From Microcosmobacter mediterraneus (GTDB lineage: Bacteria > Bacteroidota > Bacteroidia > Flavobacteriales > Flavobacteriaceae), in the NCBI RefSeq assembly GCF_031846265.1, contig NZ_JAVRIA010000001.1, positions 62,001 through 126,000 on the forward strand: a stretch of DNA of 64,000 nt, written 5' to 3'. Both the position numbers and the translations under genes were made by a program. A model generated the notes under the pieces. The model saw only the letters and a program-made list of their open reading frames with translations, was not told where the DNA came from and did not search any database. Shown here piece after piece: positions 45,566 through 52,855 of the stretch. Within the stretch, counting starts at the first letter, position 1. Each line of letters begins with the position of its first letter.

Positions 45566-45718
45566 ATGCTAATGACTGAAAATAACACAACTACTGAAGT
45601 GGAGAATACACTGCCTTCACAACTTTATATAGCAGTAGACCATTTAAAAGATGGTATGTATCAATTAAACATCATGAATAATAATACAATAGTATCCTCA
45701 ATACAATTTAAGAAATAA
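45566..45718 (+). CDS. mini-protein 3 (sorting-domain-like, no signal peptide)
   Basis: A 50-codon frame from ATG 45566 (a second ATG at 45572 is possible) to TAA 45718. The first 18 residues are polar and acidic, unlike mini-proteins 1 and 2, which are basic there. The rest reads QLYIAVDHLKDGMYQLNI and ends IQFKK, matching the shared pattern. Position is again first in an operator-driven operon, 19 bases before the lipoprotein gene. The conserved C-terminal half against a free N-terminal half suggests that the C-terminal 32 residues are the functional part. Confidence 0.72.
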   Translation: MLMTENNTTTEVENTLPSQLYIAVDHLKDGMYQLNIMNNNTIVSSIQFKK

Positions 45719-45737
45719 CCCTATAAATAACATTATT

Positions 45738-46163
45738 ATGAAAACATTAAAATCAAATTCAATTAAATTAATCACAGTGTTTTGCCTATCAGTTTTATTA
45801 AGCGCTTGTAGTAACGATGATGATTCATCATCTGGTGATCAGCAAACTACCTTAGAATTACTAACTTCTGACACTTGGTATCAAGAATCTAGAACACCAG
45901 GCACATTTACCGATTGTGAAAAAAACAGCTCATTTAAATTCAATAGCAATAATACATTAAATGTAGAATCTTTTGAAGATGATGCTGGCACATGTGAATC
46001 AACTGGTATGGTAAGTGCAACATATACATTAAGTGGAGATGATTTAACCATCATGCTGGGACCAGATACCATAATGGCAACGATAAATAGTGTTTCTGAA
46101 ACAACGCTAAGTGTTACTGATGATGAGGGTGAAACGGTTGTTTTTGATAAAACACAAGGATAA
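45738..46163 (+). CDS. lipocalin-like surface lipoprotein
   Basis: The 141-residue protein has a lipoprotein signal peptide with lipobox LLSAC. After the cysteine comes SNDDDSSSGD, an acidic stretch of the type that acts as a surface export signal for Bacteroidota lipoproteins. The rest fits the lipocalin-like family common in this group: LLTSDTWYQES, a FKFNSNNTLNVES strand pair, TYTLSGDDLTIM and a final VTDDEGETVVF. It is probably displayed on the outer membrane. It is encoded between mini-protein 3 and two fibre proteins, in the operator-F operon, which no other operon in this window parallels. Confidence 0.8.
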   Translation: MKTLKSNSIKLITVFCLSVLLSACSNDDDSSSGDQQTTLELLTSDTWYQESRTPGTFTDCEKNSSFKFNSNNTLNVESFEDDAGTCESTGMVSATYTLSGDDLTIMLGPDTIMATINSVSETTLSVTDDEGETVVFDKTQG

Positions 46164-46168
46164 ACACC

Positions 46169-47659
46169 ATGAAAAAATTAGTTTCACTTTTATTTATAAT
46201 AGCTTTTACCTCTGTTGGCATTGCTCAAAACGGCATCAATTACAAAGCCCTCATTAAAGATGCTAATGGTAATGTGTTGTCTCAACAGCAGATTGACATA
46301 AAGTTTACGATTCAGTATGATAGTGGCTCAGTTTTTGGAATTGTAACAGAATATAGTGAAATACAAACCGTAACAACGGATCAAAATGGCATAATAGTAG
46401 TTGTTATAGGTCAAGGCAATGTAATAGCAGGTAATCTTTCAAATTCAAATTGGGGCGAAAATTTATATATGATTACTGAAATTGATATTGAACAAGATGG
46501 ATCGTATATTAACTTTGGTAATGAATTTCTTAATACCGTACCTAAGTCGTATAGATCACAGATTTCGGATAGAGCAATTACTGCAATAACTGCTGAAAAC
46601 ATGAGTGGTTTAGAAGCTATTGATGAAGGGAATGGTATTGGTCATAGACTTATTGGTAGGGATCCAAATAATTATGGCAACATAGGTTTAGATGCCGTTG
46701 ATTTGAGTATTAGTAGTTTTTCTTCAAATATTAGAGGTGCTTCAGGAGCAGCATCATTTAGTGTAGGTGATGCAACTATTTCTTCTGGTGCATACTCGTT
46801 AGCTGGTGGACAAAATAGTGTAGCTGAAGGTAATGTATCAATGGCATACGGTTTGTTTGTTAGGGCAGAGGGTCGATTTTCAGTGGCCTTTGGAGATGAA
46901 ACACGCTCGGATGCAAGAAATACATTCACGATAGGTAGATTTAATATTGGTGGTGGTAATTCAGAATCTTGGATTTCTACAGATCCGCTTTTTGAGGTAG
47001 GCAATGGTACAACTAACGGTCTTCGCAATAACGCTTTAACCGTTTTAAAAAACGGAAATTTGGGTGTCAATACTGCTGAGCCAGAAGTTAAGCTTCATGT
47101 TACAGGTGGTACAGATGCAGGCTTAAATCAAGATGGAGGATATGTGGTGTTAGGAGATACCAATGGAAGACATATGGTATTTGATAATAATGAAATCATG
47201 GTTAAAGAAGGTAATCAACCCGAAACACTTTTTTTAAATAATGATGGAGGTTTTGTAAGTGTTGGCGGAACCATAATAAACAGTAGTGACCGCAGATTAA
47301 AAAAGGAAATAGAAAAATTGCCTTATGGATTGAATGAGGTACTTCAATTAACGCCAAAACAGTACTATTGGAAAAATCGTGGTGAACAAAACTACAAATC
47401 AATAGGTCTAATTGCCCAAGAAGTGCAACCTATTATAAACGAAATTGTACATAAAGCAAATAATGAAGATAAAACCCTAAGCGTAAGCTATATTGAATTA
47501 ATACCAGTTTTAATCAATGCCATTCAAGAGCAACAAGAAATTATAAACAGTCTAAAAAATGATAATAAATTGCTGCAAGAAGAACTTCTTCAAGTCGTTA
47601 GTAATTATAATAATTTTTTGTCGCGCATAGAAAAATTAGAGGCACAATCATCAAATTAA
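46169..47659 (+). CDS. secreted tail-fibre-like protein with S74 chaperone domain
   Basis: The product has 496 residues: signal peptide (SLLFIIAFTSVGIAQ), shared N-module (NGINYKALIKDANGNVLSQQ), three or four head repeats (SFSVGDATISSG, SLAGGQNSVAEG, SMAYGLFVRAEG, SVAFGDETRSDA), then NLGVNTAEPEVKLHVTGG. The S74 domain has S373 in SDRRLK with the lysine five residues on, and the usual end IQEQQEIINSLKNDNKLLQEE coiled coil. It starts five bases after the lipoprotein gene and ends six bases before the next fibre gene. It shares its N-module and the IDEGNGIGHRLIGRDPNNYGN-type linker with the 31860 gene product. Confidence 0.88.
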   Translation: MKKLVSLLFIIAFTSVGIAQNGINYKALIKDANGNVLSQQQIDIKFTIQYDSGSVFGIVTEYSEIQTVTTDQNGIIVVVIGQGNVIAGNLSNSNWGENLYMITEIDIEQDGSYINFGNEFLNTVPKSYRSQISDRAITAITAENMSGLEAIDEGNGIGHRLIGRDPNNYGNIGLDAVDLSISSFSSNIRGASGAASFSVGDATISSGAYSLAGGQNSVAEGNVSMAYGLFVRAEGRFSVAFGDETRSDARNTFTIGRFNIGGGNSESWISTDPLFEVGNGTTNGLRNNALTVLKNGNLGVNTAEPEVKLHVTGGTDAGLNQDGGYVVLGDTNGRHMVFDNNEIMVKEGNQPETLFLNNDGGFVSVGGTIINSSDRRLKKEIEKLPYGLNEVLQLTPKQYYWKNRGEQNYKSIGLIAQEVQPIINEIVHKANNEDKTLSVSYIELIPVLINAIQEQQEIINSLKNDNKLLQEELLQVVSNYNNFLSRIEKLEAQSSN

Positions 47660-47665
47660 AACACT

Positions 47666-49810
47666 ATGAAAACCAATAATCTAATAGTCCTATTCCTCTT
47701 AATTTTTGGAATTGGTACTTCACAAAACGGCATCAATTACAAAGCACTTATAAAAGATGCCAATGGTAATATCATGCCTCTTAGCACTGTTGATATAGAA
47801 TTTACGATACTAGAAAATTCAAATGTCGTCTATAAACAATTACAAAATTTATCTACAGACCAAAATGGAATTGTCATTACAACTATTGGAACTGGTTCAC
47901 CAATTCTAGGTGATTTTAATGCGATCAATTGGTCAGAAGGCAATCATTACTTAAATGTTAAAGTGGATACAGGAAGTGGCTTTGTAGATATGGGAACAAC
48001 CCAATTTACGCATGTACCTTATGCGTTAAATTCAGAAAAAGCTAGTAATGTTGCTCTTGAAATAGTTGAGGGAGATAATGGTTATAGAATTGCTGGCAGA
48101 GATCCAGATTTTTATGGAGACTTAGGACTAGATGCTATAGATTTTAGTTATTCAGTTCTCAATGACCAAGATTATGGAGCTATTGGAACTAGATCATTAG
48201 CAGTAGGAGCGCAAATTATAGCTTCAGGACAGGAGTCTTTTGCTACTGGAAGTGAGGCAACAGCTTTTGGAGACCAATCTATAGCTATGGGAAATAAGGT
48301 TGTAGCCACTGGAAATACATCTGTAGCTATGGGTAAAAATACTACAGCTTCAGCTTTAAATGCATTCGCAGTTGGGCAAAATACAGAAGCACTAGGAGAA
48401 TCGTCATCAGCCTTAGGAATTTATACTAATGCAGAAGGCAAAGCTTCAGTGGCTTTAGGAAATGCTACAACGGCTTCTGGAGAGGCATCCATAGCTGTTG
48501 GTGATGGTACAACAGCGTCTGGTAATGCTTCTAGCGCAATTGGTAACCACGTAACTGCGCGCTCTTTTTCAGAGACTGTAATTGGAAGTTATAATAGAGA
48601 TTACACACCAAACTCAGCTACGTCTTGGAATGCTAATGATCATCTCTTCGTTGTTGGCAATGGTACTGCTTCTGCTTCTGATAGAAGCAATGCCTTAACA
48701 GTACTTAAAAATGGAAAGATTGGTATTGAAACAATTAATCCTCAAACCAAGTTGCATATAACAGGTGGTAGTGATGTAAGTCTAGCTAATAACAATGGAT
48801 ATCTTTTATTGGGTGATACCAGCGATGGCAATATGGTAATAGATAACAATGAAATTATGGCTAAAAATAATGGAGCTGTTGCCAATTTATTATTACAAAT
48901 TGAAGGTGGTGATGTTTTGGTTGGTGGAGAAATTAGAGTTAATGAAGTTGAAGATACTGGTGTTGCCATGCGTGTTAATGGTGATGAAGCGTTGTGGTAT
49001 AATGGCACCTATTTCAGCTATGGCTTTGGAGGTGAAGCCAATTATTTTGCTGATAATATTGGTATAGGTACAACTACACCAGATTCTAGATTGCAAATTG
49101 TTGGAGGTTCAGATGTTCAGGTAGATAATGGTGCTGGATACTTAATTCTTGGTAATACAGATGGTAAAAATATAGCTCTTGATGAAAATGAAATTATGGC
49201 TAGAGATAATAATGGATTTTCCACGCTAAACCTTAATATTAATGGAGGTACAGTAGCTACAGGAAATAATCTTAGAATCGGAGAAACAGAACTTCTCGCA
49301 GTAAGCGATATATACCTTCGTACATCAACGACATTTACACCTTTGGGAGGAACCTCCCCAAGTTTAGGGAGTCAGCAACATCAATGGTGGGATGTGTGGG
49401 CTTTTTTTGGTTTTGCTACCACATCAGATAAGCGTAAAAAAACCAATATTCAAAAATTAAACTATGGTTTAGAGGACGTTATGAAGTTAGAACCTGTAAG
49501 TTATAATTTAAAAAATCACCCAAATACACCAACCAAAATAGGGTTTATTGCTCAAGATTTACTGGAAGTGTTACCAGAGGTTGTGGCTACCAAAGATACC
49601 AGCCCATTGACCTCACGTTCTAAGTCTAAAGATGCTTCTGACACCATGGCTGTTTACTATTCAGATATTATTCCTGTTTTAACAAGAGCTATTCAAGAAC
49701 AACAGAAAATCATTGAATCGCAAAACGCTCGTATAAACAAATTAGAAACTCTAAGTAATGAATTAGCTGCACTTAAAGCAGAAATTGCTGCTATAAAAAA
49801 GAGTTTATAA
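47666..49810 (+). CDS. secreted tail-fibre-like protein with S74 chaperone domain, long head
   Basis: With 714 residues this is the largest family member. It has a signal peptide, the shared N-module (NGINYKALIKDANGNIMPLS), nine or so classical YadA head repeats (SLAVGAQIIASG, SVAMGKNTTASA, SVALGNATTASG, SIAVGDGTTASG) and then two copies of a block with LHITGGSDVSLANNNGYLLLG and LQIVGGSDVQVDNGAGYLILG. The second block is an internal duplication. The S74 domain has S587 in SDKRKK and its lysine partner, followed by a coiled coil (RAIQEQQKIIESQNARIN). It is the last gene of the operator-F operon; a wobble-containing hairpin terminator follows. Confidence 0.88.
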   Translation: MKTNNLIVLFLLIFGIGTSQNGINYKALIKDANGNIMPLSTVDIEFTILENSNVVYKQLQNLSTDQNGIVITTIGTGSPILGDFNAINWSEGNHYLNVKVDTGSGFVDMGTTQFTHVPYALNSEKASNVALEIVEGDNGYRIAGRDPDFYGDLGLDAIDFSYSVLNDQDYGAIGTRSLAVGAQIIASGQESFATGSEATAFGDQSIAMGNKVVATGNTSVAMGKNTTASALNAFAVGQNTEALGESSSALGIYTNAEGKASVALGNATTASGEASIAVGDGTTASGNASSAIGNHVTARSFSETVIGSYNRDYTPNSATSWNANDHLFVVGNGTASASDRSNALTVLKNGKIGIETINPQTKLHITGGSDVSLANNNGYLLLGDTSDGNMVIDNNEIMAKNNGAVANLLLQIEGGDVLVGGEIRVNEVEDTGVAMRVNGDEALWYNGTYFSYGFGGEANYFADNIGIGTTTPDSRLQIVGGSDVQVDNGAGYLILGNTDGKNIALDENEIMARDNNGFSTLNLNINGGTVATGNNLRIGETELLAVSDIYLRTSTTFTPLGGTSPSLGSQQHQWWDVWAFFGFATTSDKRKKTNIQKLNYGLEDVMKLEPVSYNLKNHPNTPTKIGFIAQDLLEVLPEVVATKDTSPLTSRSKSKDASDTMAVYYSDIIPVLTRAIQEQQKIIESQNARINKLETLSNELAALKAEIAAIKKSL

Positions 49811-49844
49811 AGACATTAAAGACGCTATTAATCATGTGGAGATT

Positions 49845-49886
49845 GAGGAAGCAACAAAAACTTTGGTTGGCGTTGTTTCCTCTTTT
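49845..49886 (+). terminator. 11-bp hairpin with T run after operon F
   Basis: GAGGAAGCAAC (49845-49855) pairs with GTTGTTTCCTC (49872-49882), one G-U pair, followed by TTTT. It resembles the terminator of operon E. It separates the fibre region from uvrB. Confidence 0.75.
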
Positions 49887-49976
49887 AGCTTCAGGTATGT
49901 AATAGTGCTACATTACTTGTTTTATCTATAAACCTAAACTATATCTCTAAGAGAAATTAAGAGATTCCTTAATGCG

Positions 49977-50008
49977 TTCGGAATGACAAATACATTGTCG
50001 TAACTTTG
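49977..50008 (+). promoter_or_regulatory. uvrB promoter
   Basis: The -7 box TAACTTTG (50001-50008) fits TAnnTTTG exactly. TTCG at 49977-49980, 20 bases upstream, is one mismatch from the TTTG -33 box. The ATG is only four bases after the -7 box, so the message is probably leaderless. Confidence 0.6.
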
Positions 50009-50012
50009 CCAA

Positions 50013-52016
50013 ATGCGCTTTAATATTGAATCAGAATTTAATCCAACCGGAGATCAACCACAAGCTATTAAACAATTGGCTCAAGGCATAGATTCTGGCG
50101 AAGAATATCAAACCCTTTTAGGTGTTACAGGTTCTGGTAAAACTTTTACAGTTGCTAATGTAATTGAAGCAGTACAACGACCAACTTTGGTGTTAGCGCA
50201 TAACAAAACTTTGGCAGCACAGCTCTATTCTGAGTTTAAACAGTTCTTTCCTAATAACGCTGTAGAGTATTTTGTATCGTATTATGACTATTATCAACCA
50301 GAGGCCTACATTCCAGTTTCAGGCGTTTATATAGAGAAAGACTTATCAATTAACGAAGAGATTGAAAAAATGCGATTAAGCACAACATCGTCTTTGCTTT
50401 CTGGTCGAAGAGATGTGTTGGTTGTGGCTTCAGTATCGTGTTTATATGGTATCGGAAACCCTGTGGAGTTTCAGAAAAATGTTATTTCTATAGAGCGTGA
50501 TCAAGTTATTTCTCGTACCAAGTTATTGCATCAGTTGGTACAGAGTTTATATTCTAGAACAGAAGCCGATTTTAATAATGGAAACTTCAGAATAAAAGGA
50601 GATACAGTCGATGTGTTTCCAGGTTATGCAGATCATGCGTATCGCATTCACTTTTTTGGTGATGAGATTGAAGAGATAGAGGCATTTAATGAGCAGACCA
50701 ACCAAATTATTGAAACCTATGATCGTTTGAATATTTATCCAGCCAATATGTTTGTTACTTCTCCAGAAGTTCTGCAAGGTGCTATTAAAGATATTCAGGA
50801 TGATTTGGTAAAACAGCATGATTATTTTAAAGAAATAGGAAAACATTTAGAAGCAAAGCGTCTAAAAGAACGTACAGAGTTTGATTTAGAAATGATTCGC
50901 GAGTTAGGCTATTGCTCTGGCATTGAGAACTATTCTCGCTATTTAGATGGTAGAGCACCTGGAACACGACCATTCTGTTTACTAGACTATTTTCCGGATG
51001 ATTTTTTAATGGTTGTAGATGAAAGTCATGTCACGATTTCCCAAGTACATGCAATGTATGGAGGCGATAGAAGTAGAAAAGAAAATTTAGTAGAATATGG
51101 TTTTAGATTGCCAGCTGCTATGGACAATAGACCATTAAAGTTCGAAGAGTTTGAAGCACTTCAAAACCAAGTTATTTATGTCAGTGCTACACCAGCAGAT
51201 TACGAATTACAGAAAACAGATGGTGTTTATGTAGAGCAAATTATTAGACCAACAGGGTTATTAGATCCAGTTATAGAAGTAAGACCAAGTTTAAATCAGA
51301 TTGATGATCTTATTGAAGAAATTCAGCAACGTGTAGAAAAAGATGAACGCACTTTAGTGACGACATTAACTAAGCGTATGGCTGAAGAACTAGTGAAGTA
51401 CCTTACCAGAATTTCTATTCGTTGTCGTTATATTCATAGTGATGTAGATACTTTGGAGCGTGTAGAAATCATGCAAGATTTACGCAAAGGATTGTTTGAC
51501 GTTTTGGTTGGCGTTAACTTATTACGAGAAGGTTTAGATTTACCAGAAGTCTCTTTGGTTGCTATTTTAGATGCTGATAAGGAAGGTTTTTTACGCTCAA
51601 CGCGTTCATTGACACAAACCGTTGGTAGAGCAGCCAGAAATCTTAACGGTAAAGCGATTATGTATGCAGATAAGATTACCAAAAGCATGCAGAAAACAAT
51701 TGATGAAACGGAGTATAGACGTGAAAAACAGATTGCCTACAATACAGAGCATAATATTACACCTACAGCATTGAATAAAAGTTTAGATAATGCGTTGACG
51801 AAAAACTCTGTAAGTACTTACTACTACGAATTAGAAGCTCAAAAAGCTGCAGAGCCAGAATCGGAATATTTAAGCAAACCTGAATTAGAAAAGAAAATTC
51901 GTGATAATAGAAAACACATGGAGCATGCAGCCAAAAACCTAGATTTTATGGAAGCTGCAAAGTTTAGAGACACCATAAAGATGTATCAAGATAAGTTAGA
52001 GAAATTAAAAGTGTAG
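50013..52016 (+). CDS. uvrB: excinuclease ABC subunit UvrB
   Basis: The 667-residue protein is UvrB of nucleotide excision repair, the helicase-like subunit that verifies damage brought by UvrA and recruits UvrC. Visible motifs are the Walker A GVTGSGKT at residues 37-44, the beta-hairpin region YYDYYQPEAYIP, the DESH box (VVDESHVTISQ), the helicase motifs VSATPADYE, LREGLDLPEVSLVAILDADKEG and QTVGRAARN, and a C-terminal UVR domain (NLDFMEAAKFRD) that contacts UvrC. Length is normal. It stands alone on the + strand after the fibre region, with its own promoter. The end is followed directly by a heptamer repeat. Confidence 0.98.
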   Translation: MRFNIESEFNPTGDQPQAIKQLAQGIDSGEEYQTLLGVTGSGKTFTVANVIEAVQRPTLVLAHNKTLAAQLYSEFKQFFPNNAVEYFVSYYDYYQPEAYIPVSGVYIEKDLSINEEIEKMRLSTTSSLLSGRRDVLVVASVSCLYGIGNPVEFQKNVISIERDQVISRTKLLHQLVQSLYSRTEADFNNGNFRIKGDTVDVFPGYADHAYRIHFFGDEIEEIEAFNEQTNQIIETYDRLNIYPANMFVTSPEVLQGAIKDIQDDLVKQHDYFKEIGKHLEAKRLKERTEFDLEMIRELGYCSGIENYSRYLDGRAPGTRPFCLLDYFPDDFLMVVDESHVTISQVHAMYGGDRSRKENLVEYGFRLPAAMDNRPLKFEEFEALQNQVIYVSATPADYELQKTDGVYVEQIIRPTGLLDPVIEVRPSLNQIDDLIEEIQQRVEKDERTLVTTLTKRMAEELVKYLTRISIRCRYIHSDVDTLERVEIMQDLRKGLFDVLVGVNLLREGLDLPEVSLVAILDADKEGFLRSTRSLTQTVGRAARNLNGKAIMYADKITKSMQKTIDETEYRREKQIAYNTEHNITPTALNKSLDNALTKNSVSTYYYELEAQKAAEPESEYLSKPELEKKIRDNRKHMEHAAKNLDFMEAAKFRDTIKMYQDKLEKLKV

Positions 52017-52021
52017 TTTTC

Positions 52022-52063
52022 TAACTACTAACTACTAACTACTAACTACTAACTACTAACTAC
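52022..52063. repeat. six tandem copies of TAACTAC
   Basis: Six perfect 7-base units lie between the uvrB stop and the stop codon of the convergent TerB-like gene; the last base of the array is the first base of that stop codon. Such an array can change length by slippage. Confidence 0.9.
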
Positions 52064-52464
52064 TAATTATACTGTACCTTAAAAATATCAATTAAAAAAT
52101 CTGGCGGAACTACCTTATTAGGAAAACTCTCCATAAGGTCTAAAACTCTATTAATGGACTCGTGACTTAATCCCATTCTTAATCCAAAATTATGAAGTTT
52201 TACTAATTGTTTTGGTGTAATGTGTTTATCAACATTCATTAATAAGACTAACCTATGAAATTGTACAATACGTTCGCTATGAGATTTTAAGTGGACATAA
52301 GTCACTGGATGTTCAAAAAGATAATCAAAATCTTCTTGTGAGATATCTAACTGTTTAGCAACACCTAATAAAAATCTATATTCAATGGATTTTATGTTTT
52401 CGTCTGTCATTGCGAAAGCTATCATCTCTGATAACAAACTCAATTTTTCTACACGATTAATCAT
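52063..52464 (-). CDS. TerB-like small protein
   Basis: This 133-residue, wholly helical protein resembles the TerB/DjlA N-terminal fold: VEKLSLLSEMIAFAMTDENIKSIEYRFLLGVA, DISQEDFDYLFEHP, and a later helix ITPKQLVKLHNFGLRMGLS. No signal peptide. In flavobacterial genomes this gene is often next to uvrB, and some databases carry the misleading name excinuclease subunit B for it, probably for that reason. It faces uvrB tail to tail, so it is not in the same transcript. Function unknown; TerB proteins are membrane-associated sensors in tellurite and stress systems, but this is only fold-level similarity. Confidence 0.65.
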   Translation of the reverse strand: MINRVEKLSLLSEMIAFAMTDENIKSIEYRFLLGVAKQLDISQEDFDYLFEHPVTYVHLKSHSERIVQFHRLVLLMNVDKHITPKQLVKLHNFGLRMGLSHESINRVLDLMESFPNKVVPPDFLIDIFKVQYN

Positions 52465-52855
52465 AGCGGAAGGGATTAAATTCTATGGTATAAAATTAAA
52501 TAGAACAAATCGGTTGTTATCGTAGTTATAATGCGGCTTATCGAAAAATAATTAGTATTTAATCGGTTAAATTCAACAGTTATCAAAATGAAACTATGTA
52601 GTTGGTCGATGTTTTTTGAAATAAGTAATTGATTATTAGATATTTAGTAAATTAGTTTTAAACTATAAATTAACATAACCCTAAAATTCTAGCTGCATAT
52701 TAATACTAGAATTTTTTGAAAGAAAATTCTAGTATCTTTAAATTATCATTATTTAATGATGACTTATTAATATGAATTCGATGTAATACTATAAACCCAC
52801 TATGCTATTAATTAGGGAATATTTAGTGAAGGGTTAATAAACTGAGAGCTGTAAT
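52465..52855. other. 391-base gap between two - strand genes; inverted repeats and possible small transcript
   Basis: No convincing gene is present. The 10-mer AAAATTCTAG occurs at 52683-52692 and 52723-52732, and its complement at 52706-52715, so the three copies can form alternative hairpins. The third copy is followed by TATCTTTA (52733-52740), a -7-like box on +. A + strand hairpin AGAGCTG/CAGCTCT with seven T residues lies at 52845-52871. Together these would bound a short + RNA antisense to the end of the CHAT gene, but no -33 box fits. Confidence 0.35.
52683..52732. repeat. three copies of AAAATTCTAG (two direct, one inverted)
   Basis: Positions 52683, 52706 (inverted) and 52723. The first pair gives a perfect 10-bp hairpin followed by T residues; the second pair gives an alternative hairpin with a short loop. 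Only one of the two can form at a time. Confidence 0.75.

Noticed and set aside
23548..49810. Prophage or tailocin because of tail-fibre-like S74 proteins
   Set aside because: All these proteins have bacterial signal peptides and a common N-module, and there is no capsid, portal, terminase, sheath, baseplate, lysis or integrase gene anywhere in the window.
49906..49950. Sixth operator at TGCTACATTA upstream of uvrB
   Set aside because: There is no partner half-site 21 bp upstream and no -7 box 27 bp downstream; the uvrB promoter lies elsewhere.
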